Assembly: GCF_009938225.1 (NCBI RefSeq)
Contig: NZ_AP019657.1
Span: forward strand, 1,922,001-1,986,000
Length of the DNA stretch: 64,000 nt
Source of the DNA: Vibrio ponticus
Lineage (GTDB): Bacteria > Pseudomonadota > Gammaproteobacteria > Enterobacterales > Vibrionaceae
Reading direction: 5' to 3'
Shown here: piece by piece, positions 24,761-34,349 of the stretch
How the letters are laid out: every line of letters starts with the position of its first letter
How positions within the stretch are numbered: the stretch's first letter is position 1
Notes under the pieces: generated by a model
What the model saw: only the letters and a program-made list of their open reading frames with translations
What the model was told of the DNA's origin: nothing
Database searches by the model: none
Program-made: the position numbers and the translations under genes

Positions 24761-25960
24761 TTAAAGACTCAGAATTACGCCAGCTAGTGATGCGCTCATT
24801 AAGTTCGCCATTACACCTGCTGCGATTGCGCGAAAGCCGTATTTCGAGATGAATGTACGCTTCTCTGGTACTAGGCTGCCTAGACCACCGATTAGCATCG
24901 CCATAGTCGAGATGTTAGCGAAACCACATAGAGCGAACGTTACGATAGCTTGTGAGTGTTCACTTAGCAGTGGTTTCACTTCCATTAGCTGGATGAAAGC
25001 CACAAATTCGTTCACCACTACTTTGTTACCGATTAGCGAACCTGCGATGGTCGCTTCATTCCATGGCACACCTAGTAGCCATGCCACTGGTGCAAATAGG
25101 TAGCCAAGAATTAGCTCAAAGCTTAGTTCAATGCCAAATAGATCACCAGCCCAGCCAAGAATACCGTTTAGTAGTGCAATCACACTGACGAACGCTAGCA
25201 GTGTTGCACCTACCGCAACCGCGATACGTAGACCAGACATTGCGCCATCTGCCATTGCTTCAACGACGTTAGTTGCTTTTGGCATTTCTACATTCTCTAG
25301 ATCCATTTCTGGTGCAACTTCACCGCTTTCAGGCATCATAATTTTCGCCATAAGCAGACCCGCAGGCGCAGACATAAATGCCGCTGCGATTAGGTAGTTG
25401 AGATCCACACCCAGTGATGCGTAACCCACTAGCGTACCACCGGCAACTGATGCCAAACCACCCGTCATTACTGCGAAGAACTGAGAGTCTGTCATGTGTT
25501 TTAGGTAAGGCTTAACCACAAGTGGCGCTTCGATCATACCAACGAAAATGTTTGCTGTAGCAGAAAGAGATTCAGCACGACCGATACCAAGAAGTTTTTG
25601 TAGACCACCGCCAATCAGGTTGATCACTTTTGGCATTAGACCAATATGGTACAAACCAGAAATCAGCGCTGAGAAGAATACGATGATACCCAATACGTTG
25701 ATTGCAAAAGTGAAGCCACCTGTTGCCAAGCCACCGAATAGGAATGCGATACCTTCTTGACCATAGTTGATTAGGTTAGAAACCGCTGCAGTTACGCTGC
25801 CTAGCGCTTCTTTACCTGCCGGAACATACAGAACTAGCAATGCGAACGTGATTTGTAGTGCAAACGCCAAAGATACCGTTCGGTAGTTAATATTTTTTCT
25901 ATTTGTAGATAGTAGCCATGCTGTAAACAGAATCGCCACAATACCAAGGATTGAGTTCAT
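24761..25960 (-). CDS. Concentrative nucleoside transporter (NupC/CNT family)
   Basis: Inner-membrane nucleoside:cation symporter. 399 residues, about ten membrane segments. The start at 25960 gives the typical N terminus MNSILGIVAILFTAWLLSTNRK. Diagnostic motifs: GMIEAPLVVKPYL, the gate region with EATIAGSLIGNKVVVNEFVAF, and the C-terminal ALCGFANISTMAMLIGGLG. The GxK...NEFVA signature is specific for the CNT family. Substrate range among nucleosides is not readable. Transcribed left into the second direct repeat, which carries its probable terminator. Confidence 0.93.
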   Translation of the reverse strand: MNSILGIVAILFTAWLLSTNRKNINYRTVSLAFALQITFALLVLYVPAGKEALGSVTAAVSNLINYGQEGIAFLFGGLATGGFTFAINVLGIIVFFSALISGLYHIGLMPKVINLIGGGLQKLLGIGRAESLSATANIFVGMIEAPLVVKPYLKHMTDSQFFAVMTGGLASVAGGTLVGYASLGVDLNYLIAAAFMSAPAGLLMAKIMMPESGEVAPEMDLENVEMPKATNVVEAMADGAMSGLRIAVAVGATLLAFVSVIALLNGILGWAGDLFGIELSFELILGYLFAPVAWLLGVPWNEATIAGSLIGNKVVVNEFVAFIQLMEVKPLLSEHSQAIVTFALCGFANISTMAMLIGGLGSLVPEKRTFISKYGFRAIAAGVMANLMSASLAGVILSL

Positions 25961-26171
25961 AAAATGAATCCGACAAAAGTGGGGGAACAAGATTGGCGCC
26001 GGATAATAACCGCGAAAAAATGAGACGCAAGTCACGTTTGTTGCAAAGTTGTGGTTTTGAGTGGTTAGTTTTCAACCACCAATGTAACCATATGTTTTTT
26101 AACAGGATAAACGATTGCCAAACAGCATTATTTCCAAATGGAAAATATGTTTCTGACTTCAGAAAAAATAA

Positions 26172-27119
26172 CTAAACGTTTGGTCGGCTAATATAAGGGG
26201 CTAATTGAACATCCCAGTGACAAGGAGAGCCAATTTTTTGTTTGATGAAATCAATCACCGCCGAGGTCTTTTTCGGCATGTAATGACGGCTTGGATACAC
26301 GGCATAAAATGGCATGCTTTGACTGGCTCGCCACTCTGGCAGCAATTGGATCAACTGACCGTGCTTGAACTCATCACGGATCAGATAAGTCGCCAAGTAA
26401 GCAATGCCCCACCCTGCGACTGCCGCATCACGCACCGCTTCAGCTAAGTCGACCGAGTAGTTACCACTCACTTTAACTGCTAACTGCTGCTCAGCATTAC
26501 TAAAGCTCCAGTTGGTGTAGTCACGCTCCCAACTGCGATAGATCAGACAATTGTGCTCGGCTAACTCTTGCGGGTGGGTTGGCGCGGCGTGATGCATTAA
26601 GTAATCTGGTGAAGCGGCAACCACAAACTGGCAATCGGCGATACGCTGCGCAACATAGCCTTCTGGCAGTCGTTCATTATTGGTGATCCACAAGTCGAGC
26701 CCTTCTTCGAGCATATCCACTTTGTAGTCAAACAGATGAACCTCTACCTGCAGGTCAGGATGCTGCGCTCTTAACTCTTGAATAGCAGGAATGATATGCA
26801 GTGTGCCAAATGATTGTGAAAGCCCGATTTTCACCAAGCCTTCCACTTCATCTCGTTGGCTCTCAATCTCGGTTTGCGCTTCATCGATCGTCAGCACGAT
26901 TTGTTGGCAGTGACGATAAAAGCGTTCCCCCGCTTCGGTAGCGGTAAAACTGCGTGTAGTGCGCTGCACAAGCTTTACACCTAACGATTGTTCTAACAGG
27001 GCAAGCTGTTTACTGACGTGCGAAACCGACACCCCTAAGCTTTTTGCCGCTTGGGTAAAGTTCTTATGTTTAAGTAGTGCAGCAAACACCACCATTTGTG
27101 CGGCTCGTTCTGAAAGCAC
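26172..27119 (-). CDS. LysR-type transcriptional regulator
   Basis: 315-residue LysR regulator. N-terminal helix-turn-helix about residues 8-65 (VFAALLKHKNFTQAAKSLGV, then HVSKQLALLEQSLGVKLVQR), then the effector domain ending QLAPYISRPNV. The region LLEQSLGVKLVQRTTRSFTATEAG is of the broad CrgA/DsdC-like type. It precedes nupC on the same strand with about 210 nt between, so control of nupC is possible but not shown. Confidence 0.85.
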   Translation of the reverse strand: MLSERAAQMVVFAALLKHKNFTQAAKSLGVSVSHVSKQLALLEQSLGVKLVQRTTRSFTATEAGERFYRHCQQIVLTIDEAQTEIESQRDEVEGLVKIGLSQSFGTLHIIPAIQELRAQHPDLQVEVHLFDYKVDMLEEGLDLWITNNERLPEGYVAQRIADCQFVVAASPDYLMHHAAPTHPQELAEHNCLIYRSWERDYTNWSFSNAEQQLAVKVSGNYSVDLAEAVRDAAVAGWGIAYLATYLIRDEFKHGQLIQLLPEWRASQSMPFYAVYPSRHYMPKKTSAVIDFIKQKIGSPCHWDVQLAPYISRPNV

Positions 27120-27139
27120 AGCGTCTCCTAGAAAAATTG

Positions 27140-27160
27140 AAGGGGCTCAATGAGCCCCTT
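27140..27160 (-). terminator. Terminator of the mltB-like gene
   Basis: AAGGGGCTCA (27140-27149) with TGAGCCCCTT (27151-27160); on the minus strand followed by CAATTTTTC. Confidence 0.75.
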
Positions 27161-27182
27161 AGTATACGTGTGGATATTCAAC

Positions 27183-28151
27183 TTAATCTAGCATGATGCG
27201 GTCAGCTAAATGACTTACCGCTAATGCAAAGTAGTATGAGCGGTTCCACTTCATCAATACGTTGTAGTTGTTGTAAACCAAGTAGACACGACCGTCCGCT
27301 TTATCTGGTGCGGTCAACCATGCTTTGACATCGACGTTAGGTAACGCTTGTCCTTCGTAGCGAGTAATACCGAGCTTACTCCACTCCGCCAATGACTTCT
27401 CTTTACCTTCGACACGTCCTTCCAGGCTCATATCAAACCCTTTAGGCAACTTAACTTGGCGTCCCCAAGTATAGCTGTCATCCCAACCTGATTGGCTCAG
27501 GTAGTTCGCTGTAGAAGCAAAAACGTCTGCTTTGGTATTCCAAATGTCTTTTTTACCATCACCATTGCCGTCAGCGGCAAAGTTGATGAATGAGCTTGGC
27601 ATAAACTGACATTGCCCCATCGCACCAGCCCAAGAGCCTTTCATATCTTCTACTTCGATATGTCCTTGATCGAGAATCGTCAGTGCTGCCATCAACTCTT
27701 TACGGAAGAACTCTTCGCGGCGACCATCGTACGCCATAGTCGAAAGTGCATCGACCACGCTATAGTTGCCAGTAAAGCGACCAAAGTTACTTTCTACGCC
27801 CCACAGCGCAACGATAAATCTTGGCTGTACACCGTACTTTTCACCAATACGAGTTAACTCCGCTTGGTGCTCTTTATACAGCTCTTTGGCTTGTTTGACT
27901 TTCCAATCAGGTACCGCACGCGGAATGTATTCATCCAACGTCAGGCGTTTTTCTGGTTGGTTGCGATCGGCTTTTACGGCGCGAGGTTTGTAAGTGACCT
28001 CGGCAAAAGCACTATTTACAATTTGCTGTGAAATGCCCTGTTCCAGTGCTTGCGCTTTCAAGCCTTCAACGTACTGGTCAAAGTCTTTATCTTGCGCCAA
28101 CGCTGTTGAACTCAAGCTTACACCTAGTAAAACTGACAGTAATTTCTTCAC
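27183..28151 (-). CDS. Lytic murein transglycosylase, MltB family
   Basis: Periplasmic enzyme that cleaves peptidoglycan between MurNAc and GlcNAc with anhydro-sugar formation. 322 residues with a signal peptide (MKKLLSVLLGVSLSSTALA-Q) but no lipobox, unlike E. coli MltB, so probably soluble (Slt35-like). The catalytic Glu lies in ALWGVESNFGRFTGNY, and MGQCQFMPSSF and the Ca-binding-like DGNGDGKKD follow. Encoded 26 nt after ycgL on the same strand, probably co-transcribed. Confidence 0.92.
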   Translation of the reverse strand: MKKLLSVLLGVSLSSTALAQDKDFDQYVEGLKAQALEQGISQQIVNSAFAEVTYKPRAVKADRNQPEKRLTLDEYIPRAVPDWKVKQAKELYKEHQAELTRIGEKYGVQPRFIVALWGVESNFGRFTGNYSVVDALSTMAYDGRREEFFRKELMAALTILDQGHIEVEDMKGSWAGAMGQCQFMPSSFINFAADGNGDGKKDIWNTKADVFASTANYLSQSGWDDSYTWGRQVKLPKGFDMSLEGRVEGKEKSLAEWSKLGITRYEGQALPNVDVKAWLTAPDKADGRVYLVYNNYNVLMKWNRSYYFALAVSHLADRIMLD

Positions 28152-28177
28152 TCTTACCTCCCTGAGAATCGGAGTTC

Positions 28178-28459
28178 TTATTCTGATTTTAGACGTGCTT
28201 TCTGTTCTTTGTATTCGTCTAATAGATTCTTTGGTGGTGGTGGCAATTGCAAGAAAAATCCTTGCTCATTAATCGACTGTTTCACTTTTTCGATATCTAC
28301 TTGCGCTAGAGTACGACCCGCTAAGTTCACCATCATCACCATGGTAGGTTTACCAAACATTTGCATTAGTTGGTCAGGAACTTGTGAAAAATCGTCTTTT
28401 TTTGGCACGTATAGGTAAGCGCCTTCTTTTTTAGCACTTTTGTAAATTGCACAAAGCAT
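28178..28459 (-). CDS. ycgL: YcgL domain protein
   Basis: 93-residue conserved gammaproteobacterial protein of unknown function with the YcgL fold. Typical features: [20 protein letters not shown] near the N terminus, [19 protein letters not shown] in the middle and [13 protein letters not shown] near the end. As in E. coli it is divergent from minC, and it is followed by the transglycosylase gene. The ATG start is family-consistent. Confidence 0.92.
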   Translation of the reverse strand: MLCAIYKSAKKEGAYLYVPKKDDFSQVPDQLMQMFGKPTMVMMVNLAGRTLAQVDIEKVKQSINEQGFFLQLPPPPKNLLDEYKEQKARLKSE

Positions 28460-28640
28460 GAGTAGCCTTTAATCCATCAATCATTGGGAATATGTGTGTT
28501 TTGTCTTTTTTTTTAGCAAAACACGCAATTGACAGCAAGATAACTTGCTGAGCTTATTATGGGAATATAACATGAGACCCCTACTCGCAGGCAACGTCAT
28601 TTCTGCAACAGCGAATTTCAAAAGAGGTCCAAAGTAAAAG

Positions 28641-29303
28641 ATGTCACATACCCCAGATCTAAAAGGTAGTAGTTTTACTTTGTCAGTTTTACATCTTTCA
28701 GATAACGATGTTGAAAAAACCATTCGTTTCTTGCAGGAAAAGGTTGAACACGCTCCCGCATTTTTCGCATCAGCCCCTGTCGTAATCAATGTCTCTTTGG
28801 TAGAAGGTGATATTGATTTCGCCACCCTTAAACAAGGGATTACTGATGTGGGTATGATCCCTGTAGGGGTCACTGGTAGCAAAGACAAACGTATTCAAAA
28901 TATGGCTCGTGAAGCTGGCTTTGCCATTATGTCTGCCAGCAAATCTGCCGCTCAAGCGCCCGCGAAAATGGCACCGACTAAGATTGTACGCACCCCCGTG
29001 CGCTCCGGTCAGCAAATCTACGCAAAAGACGCAGATTTAGTCGTACTCAACCATGTGAGCGAAGGCGCCGAAGTGATCGCCGATGGCTCAATTCATATTC
29101 ATGGCACATTGCGTGGTCGCGCGATTGCAGGCGCAAGTGGCAATACCGGCGCGGTGATTGTTTGTAATAAACTCAACGCAGAATTGATGTCGATTGCTGG
29201 TCACTATTGGCTAACCGAGCAATTTGCCGAACAGTTTTGGCAACAGAAAGTTTTATTTAGTTTGGAAAATGACTCGCTGAAATTCGAGTTGTTGACGATT
29301 TAA
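28641..29303 (+). CDS. minC: Septum-site determining protein, FtsZ inhibitor
   Basis: Blocks FtsZ ring assembly away from midcell, activated by MinD at the membrane. 220 residues: N-terminal FtsZ-inhibiting domain (1-100, starting [12 protein letters not shown]) and C-terminal beta-helical MinD-binding domain after a Ala/Pro linker ([40 protein letters not shown]). First gene of minCDE, spaced 19 nt from minD. Confidence 0.97.
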   Translation: MSHTPDLKGSSFTLSVLHLSDNDVEKTIRFLQEKVEHAPAFFASAPVVINVSLVEGDIDFATLKQGITDVGMIPVGVTGSKDKRIQNMAREAGFAIMSASKSAAQAPAKMAPTKIVRTPVRSGQQIYAKDADLVVLNHVSEGAEVIADGSIHIHGTLRGRAIAGASGNTGAVIVCNKLNAELMSIAGHYWLTEQFAEQFWQQKVLFSLENDSLKFELLTI

Positions 29304-29322
29304 AGATTATAAGGATTAAAGA

Positions 29323-30135
29323 ATGGCACGCATTATTGTTGTGACGTCAGGTAAAGGCGGCGTAGGTAAAACTACATCTAGTGCTGCGATTGCGTCTGGT
29401 CTTGCGCTAAAAGGCAAAAAGACAGCAGTGATCGATTTCGATATCGGTCTACGTAATCTTGATTTGATCATGGGTTGTGAGCGTCGCGTAGTATACGACT
29501 TCGTTAACGTTATTAACGGCGAAGCAACGCTAAACCAAGCGATGATCAAAGATAAGCGTACTGAGAATCTATTTATTCTGCCAGCTTCGCAAACTCGCGA
29601 TAAAGACGCCCTAACCAAAGAAGGTGTGAAGCGCGTTCTTGATGAATTAGACGAAATGGGTTTCGAGTTCATCATCTGTGACTCGCCAGCAGGCATCGAA
29701 CAAGGCGCTCTAATGGCGCTGTACTTCGCCGATGAAGCGATTGTCACAACTAACCCTGAAGTATCTTCTGTACGTGACTCAGACCGTATCCTAGGCATTC
29801 TTGATTCTAAATCTATCCGCGCAGAGCAAGGTCTAGAGCCAGTTAAGCAGCACCTACTGCTAACTCGCTACAACCCAGCTCGCGTAAACCAAGGCGAAAT
29901 GCTAAGCGTGGAAGACGTTGAAGAGATCCTGCACATTTCTCTTCTAGGCGTGATTCCTGAAAGCCAAGCGGTATTAAACGCTTCAAACAAAGGCGTGCCA
30001 GTAATCTTTGACGAACAGTCAGATGCAGGTCAAGCTTATTCTGATACCGTTGATCGCCTGTTAGGTGAGCAAATTGACTTCCGCTTCCTAACGGAGCAGA
30101 AGAAAGGGATTTTCAAACGACTATTTGGAGGCTAA
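29323..30135 (+). CDS. minD: Septum-site determining ATPase
   Basis: Membrane-oscillating ParA-type ATPase that recruits MinC and is released by MinE. 270 residues; deviant Walker A at SGKGGVGKTTSSAA (9-22), DFDIGLRNLDLIMGCERR, Walker B FIICDSPAGIE, and a C-terminal amphipathic membrane helix, KKGIFKRLFGG. Start has AAGGA upstream. Seven nt separate it from minE. Confidence 0.98.
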   Translation: MARIIVVTSGKGGVGKTTSSAAIASGLALKGKKTAVIDFDIGLRNLDLIMGCERRVVYDFVNVINGEATLNQAMIKDKRTENLFILPASQTRDKDALTKEGVKRVLDELDEMGFEFIICDSPAGIEQGALMALYFADEAIVTTNPEVSSVRDSDRILGILDSKSIRAEQGLEPVKQHLLLTRYNPARVNQGEMLSVEDVEEILHISLLGVIPESQAVLNASNKGVPVIFDEQSDAGQAYSDTVDRLLGEQIDFRFLTEQKKGIFKRLFGG

Positions 30136-30141
30136 CAAGGC

Positions 30142-30405
30142 ATGTCATTACTGGAATTTTTCCGTCCGCAAAAGAAGACTTCTGCAAACTTAGCCAAGGA
30201 ACGTTTGCAGATCATCGTCGCTGAGCGTCGCAGTCACGACGATCCAGCGCCTTCATACTTGCCACAACTTAAAGAAGACATTCTTAAAGTGATCAGTAAG
30301 TATGTTGCGATTGATCCTTCAATGGTCGATTTAACGTTTGAACACAAAGATGACGATATCTCAGTGTTAGAGCTAAACGTTAAGTTGCCGGATGAAGAGA
30401 AGTAG
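30142..30405 (+). CDS. minE: MinCD topological specificity factor
   Basis: 87-residue partner that stimulates MinD ATPase and drives the pole-to-pole oscillation. N-terminal membrane-targeting segment [20 protein letters not shown], then the anti-MinCD helix [11 protein letters not shown] and a dimerisation beta domain. Last gene of the operon, followed by a strong terminator. Confidence 0.97.
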   Translation: MSLLEFFRPQKKTSANLAKERLQIIVAERRSHDDPAPSYLPQLKEDILKVISKYVAIDPSMVDLTFEHKDDDISVLELNVKLPDEEK

Positions 30406-30426
30406 GCATTTTTTCGCTGACTAAAG

Positions 30427-30453
30427 AGCCGATGCACATGCATCGGCTTTTTT
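30427..30453 (+). terminator. Terminator of minCDE
   Basis: AGCCGATGCA (30427-30436) with TGCATCGGCT (30439-30448), followed by TTTTT. Confidence 0.9.
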
Positions 30454-30466
30454 GTATGCGAATAAA

Positions 30467-30897
30467 TGGAACGCAAAGCAAAGCTTTGCTTCGAGAGGCG
30501 AGAACGCGAAGCCGAGCTTCGCTTCGGGAAAGATAACGGAACGCTAGGCGTTGCCTAGCTACGGAATACGGAACGTTTCGCTCTGCTCCACTTCGAGATG
30601 CGGGAATGCTTGGCATAGCCAAGCTTGGGGAAAAGCGAGCGGTCGGCTCTACAATCTCGATTCTCGAAGCCCAGCCTGCTGGGCGATCCCGATTCTCGTC
30701 TCCCGAAGTGCAGCTCTGCTGCACGTTCCGTTTTTCCGCTTTGCGTTCCTCCCTCCCGAAGCACTGCATTGGCAGTGCGTTCCCAAATCCCGCATCTCGA
30801 AGCCCAGCCTACTGGGCGTTCTCGATTCTCGTCTCCCGAAGTGCAGCTCTGCTGCACGTTCCGTCTTCCATAGCAAAGCTTCGCTTTGCGTTCCCAA
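30467..30897. repeat. Array of about 12 short hairpin modules with covarying stems
   Basis: Repeated unit: GGAAC, a 7-nt arm, 2-4 nt loop, the complementary arm, then TTCGGGA or TACGGA. Arms differ but pair: GCAAAGC/GCTTTGC (30473-30489), GCGAAGC/GCTTCGC (30506-30522), GCTAGGC/GCCTAGC (30543-30559), GCTTGGC/GCCAAGC (30608-30624), GCCCAGC/GCTGGGC (30669-30684), GTGCAGC/GCTGCAC (30708-30724 and 30841-30857), GCACTGC/GCAGTGC (30761-30778), GCAAAGC/GCTTTGC (30873-30889). Units before about 30640 read forward, later units are reversed. A decayed unit lies near 30569-30600. No supported ORF. Confidence 0.85.
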
Positions 30898-30913
30898 GCG
30901 AAAGCGCAGAAAA

Positions 30914-30939
30914 AAGCCCCCATCTTTCGATGGGGGCTT
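30914..30939 (-). terminator. Terminator of adhE
   Basis: AAGCCCCCAT (30914-30923) with ATGGGGGCTT (30930-30939); on the minus strand six T residues follow. Confidence 0.92.
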
Positions 30940-31003
30940 CGCACCTTTTCCCGAATTAAGGTTACGTGCTAGCGAAAACCTTAGTTCATAACGGAGAAGC
31001 TAA

Positions 31004-33697
31004 TTAAGCGCCAGCTTTCTCTTTCTTACCTTTTTTCGCTTCTTCTTGGTCTGCTTTCTTCTTGATTACAGTTGTACCTTCGAAAGTTTCACCTTCAACG
31101 AAAGCTTTACCGTAGTAAGCAGCAAGTAGAACTTCTTTTAGCTCAGTGATTAGAGGGTAACGTGGGTTCGCACCAGTACATTGGTCATCGAACGCTTCTA
31201 CCGCTAGTTCATCAACTTTCGCTAGGAAGTCAGCTTCATTTACGCCAGCCGCTTGGATAGACAGTGGAATGTCTAGGTCGCCTTTCAGCTCGTCCAACCA
31301 TGCTAGTAGACGTTCAATCTTCTGAGCAGTGCGGTCACCAGCTTGGCTTAAGCCTAGGTGGTCAGCAACTTCAGCGTAACGACGACGTGCTTGTGGGCGG
31401 TCGTATTGAGAGAACGCAGTTTGTTTCGTTGGGTTGTCGTTCGCGTTGTAACGTACCACGTTAGAGATTAGTAGTGCGTTAGCCAAACCGTGTGGTAGGT
31501 GGAACTCAGCACCTAGTTTGTGTGCCATTGAGTGACAAACACCTAGGAATGCGTTCGCAAATGCCATACCAGCGATTGTTGCCGCGTTGTGTACTTTCTC
31601 ACGAGCGATTGGGTCACCTGCACCGTTCGCGTAGCTTGAAGGTAGGTACTCTTTTAGCATCTTAAGTGCTTGTAGAGCCTGACCATCAGAGTATTCGTTC
31701 GCTAGAACTGATACGTAAGCTTCTAGAGCGTGTGTTACTGCGTCGTAACCACCGAATGCTGTTAGAGACTTAGGCATGTTCATTACTAGGTTCGCGTCTA
31801 CGATAGCCATTTGAGGTGTTAGTTCGTAGTCAGCTAGTGGGTACTTAGCACCCGTCTCGTCGTCTGTAACAACTGCGAATGGAGTAACTTCTGAACCCGT
31901 ACCTGAAGTTGTAGTGATACATACAAGCTCAGCTTTTTGACCCATTTTAGGGAACTTGTAGATACGTTTACGGATGTCCATAAAGCGCATTGCTAGTTCT
32001 TCAAAGTGAGTTTCTGGGTGCTCGTACATTACCCACATGATCTTAGCCGCATCCATTGGTGAACCACCACCTAGCGCTAGGATTACGTCAGGTTGGAAGC
32101 TTTGCATTGCTTCTGCACCTTTCTTAACTACAGATAGCGTTGGGTCAGCTTCAACGTCAAAGAACGTTTGAACTTCCATACCTTGTGCTTTCAGTAGTTG
32201 AACAACGTCATCTGCGTAACCGTTGTTGAACAGGAAACGGTCAGTTACTAGGAATGCGCGTTTCTTACCTTCTAGGTCGCCAAGAGCGATTGGAAGGCTA
32301 CCACGACGGAAGTAGATTGACTTAGGTAGTTTGTGCCACAACATGTTTTCAGCTCGCTTCGCAACAGTTTTCTTGTTGATTAGGTGCTTAGGACCCACGT
32401 TTTCAGAGATAGAGTTACCACCCCATGAACCACAACCTAGCGTTAGAGATGGTGCTACGTTGAAGTTGTAAAGGTCACCGATACCACCGTGAGTAGTCGG
32501 GATGTTTACAAGGATACGAGCCGTCTTCATCTTGTCGCCGAAGTAACGGATACGGTCTGCGTTCACGTCTTGGTTAGTGTATAGACCAGATGTGTGACCG
32601 ATACCGCCGATCTCAACCATTGTTACTGCTTGAGCTACTGCGTCTTCGAAGTTGTCAGCGCGGAATAGACCTAGTGTTGGAGATAGTTTCTCGTGAGCAA
32701 ATGCGTCATCGATCGATACTTTACCTAGACCTTCACCAACGAGAACTTTTGTATCAGCTGGAACTTTAACGCCTGCCATTTCAGCGATTGCTGCTGCTGG
32801 CTGACCTACGATTTTCGCGTTTAGTGCACCGTCGATTAGCAGAACTTTACGAACTTTGTCCGCTTCAGCTTTGTTTAGTACGTATGCTTTGTGAGAAGCA
32901 AAACGCTCTTTCACTTCGTCGTATACAGAGTCAACAACGATTGCAGCTTGCTCAGAAGCACATACTACGCCGTTATCGAAAGTCTTAGACATTAGGATAG
33001 AGGCTACAGCACGTTTGATGTCTGCAGTTTCATCGATAACAACTGGAACGTTACCTGCACCTACACCGATTGCTGGTTTACCAGAAGAGTAAGCCGCTTT
33101 AACCATGCCTGGACCACCAGTTGCAAGGATAAGAGCGATACCATCGTGCTTCATAAGAGCGTTTGATAGCTCAACTGAAGGTTGGTCAATCCAACCGATG
33201 ATGTCTTTTGGTGCGCCTGCTGCTACTGCTGCATCTAGAACGAGTTTAGCTGCATCGTTAGTAGAGTTTTTCGCACGTGGGTGTGGTGAGAAGATGATAC
33301 CGTTACGAGTCTTCAGAGAGATTAGAGATTTGAAGATCGCTGTTGATGTTGGGTTAGTAGTTGGAACGATACCGCAGATGATACCTACAGGCTCAGCGAT
33401 AGTCATTGTGCCTAGGTTGTCGTCTTCTTCAAGAATGCCACACGTTTTTTCATCTTTGTATTTGTTGTAAATGAACTCAGATGCGAAGTGGTTCTTGATT
33501 ACTTTATCTTCAACAATACCCATACCAGACTCAGCAACCGCTTGTTGTGCTAGCGGGATACGAGCTTGGTTAGCTGCTAAAGATGCTGCGCGGAAAATTT
33601 TGTCTACTTGCTCTTGAGAGTAAGTAGCAAATTCAGCTTGAGCCGCTTTTACGCGTTCTACTAGAGCATCTAGTTCAGCTAAGTTAGTTACAGGCAT
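31004..33697 (-). CDS. adhE: Bifunctional acetaldehyde-CoA / alcohol dehydrogenase
   Basis: Large fermentative enzyme reducing acetyl-CoA to acetaldehyde and then ethanol with NADH, forming spirosomes. 897 residues, normal length. N-terminal aldehyde dehydrogenase half (1-440) with the nucleophile in FDNGVVCASEQAA; C-terminal iron-dependent alcohol dehydrogenase half with LGGGSPMDAAK, TTSGTGSEVTPF and CHSMAHKLGAEFHLPHG. The C terminus is unusually Lys/Glu-rich (KKKADQEEAKKGKKEKAGA). AGGAGA lies 8 nt before the ATG. Like E. coli it is divergent from a ychE-type gene and has a long leader; anaerobic control is expected. Confidence 0.98.
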   Translation of the reverse strand: MPVTNLAELDALVERVKAAQAEFATYSQEQVDKIFRAASLAANQARIPLAQQAVAESGMGIVEDKVIKNHFASEFIYNKYKDEKTCGILEEDDNLGTMTIAEPVGIICGIVPTTNPTSTAIFKSLISLKTRNGIIFSPHPRAKNSTNDAAKLVLDAAVAAGAPKDIIGWIDQPSVELSNALMKHDGIALILATGGPGMVKAAYSSGKPAIGVGAGNVPVVIDETADIKRAVASILMSKTFDNGVVCASEQAAIVVDSVYDEVKERFASHKAYVLNKAEADKVRKVLLIDGALNAKIVGQPAAAIAEMAGVKVPADTKVLVGEGLGKVSIDDAFAHEKLSPTLGLFRADNFEDAVAQAVTMVEIGGIGHTSGLYTNQDVNADRIRYFGDKMKTARILVNIPTTHGGIGDLYNFNVAPSLTLGCGSWGGNSISENVGPKHLINKKTVAKRAENMLWHKLPKSIYFRRGSLPIALGDLEGKKRAFLVTDRFLFNNGYADDVVQLLKAQGMEVQTFFDVEADPTLSVVKKGAEAMQSFQPDVILALGGGSPMDAAKIMWVMYEHPETHFEELAMRFMDIRKRIYKFPKMGQKAELVCITTTSGTGSEVTPFAVVTDDETGAKYPLADYELTPQMAIVDANLVMNMPKSLTAFGGYDAVTHALEAYVSVLANEYSDGQALQALKMLKEYLPSSYANGAGDPIAREKVHNAATIAGMAFANAFLGVCHSMAHKLGAEFHLPHGLANALLISNVVRYNANDNPTKQTAFSQYDRPQARRRYAEVADHLGLSQAGDRTAQKIERLLAWLDELKGDLDIPLSIQAAGVNEADFLAKVDELAVEAFDDQCTGANPRYPLITELKEVLLAAYYGKAFVEGETFEGTTVIKKKADQEEAKKGKKEKAGA

Positions 33698-34349
33698 AGG
33701 GAATCTCCTAAAATTAACAAATATTAAAAACTTTTTATTAAGTCTGTTGCTTTGTGTTGCTTCAAATCACATCTTGTGGTCCGACTTTCAACAAGCTTAG
33801 TAAATTGCTTTCAGGGCTGAGTATATTATTTCAAGTTGTGAAAAAAATTGACCTGGATCAGTTCTCGCAATTTAATTAACCCTAAAGTGGTGCTTAATTG
33901 CAGAAAAGTCACATAAATCATTGAAAAACATACCATTTCAACAAAAACAAAAACTGGACAAAAAAGAAGCAAACGAACCATAAAACATATAAAACGACAA
34001 TAATCTGTAAAAAAGTTTCATTTTTTCGCCACACACTTTCATGTAGCTCCCGAAAATTGTGCTACTAGGAGTATATCTCAACCACATTATCTCTCTATAA
34101 TTCGACATAAATTTTGTTGAAAGTGTGCGAATGTTAACGTTTGTGAAGCACTCAAAGTGTCAAAACAGCACTCTGGTTAACATTCAACCTCCTCTGTCGT
34201 TACAACATTCTCCAACGATAAGATTTTCTCACTCGTAGCGACCTTTATACGTTAGTTTTTTTCATTCGTTTACTTAGCCGTTTTGCACTACATTATGCGC
34301 GCAATTTTACCCCTACTGTTTTTCAACTCTGTGAATCTTTGAGTGCCCT
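33698..34349. other. 652-nt divergent regulatory region between adhE and ychE
   Basis: AT-rich, no ORF or RNA gene visible. It contains the adhE promoter and leader on the minus strand, an FNR-like site at 33848-33861, and the ychE promoter near 34250-34340. Its length resembles the long multi-factor control region of E. coli adhE. Confidence 0.6.
33848..33861. promoter_or_regulatory. FNR-like site upstream of adhE
   Basis: TTGACCTGGATCAG fits the FNR consensus TTGAT-N4-ATCAA with one mismatch per half-site. It lies about 150 nt before the adhE start codon, a sensible place for anaerobic control. Confidence 0.45.

Noticed and set aside
30467..30897. CRISPR array
   Set aside because: Repeats are short, of unequal spacing, flip orientation, and the variable parts are themselves the hairpin arms; no cas gene is nearby.
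30551..30991. Overlapping open frames of 80-146 codons on both strands
   Set aside because: They run through the hairpin array and owe their openness to its repeated composition; no ribosome sites or protein-like features.
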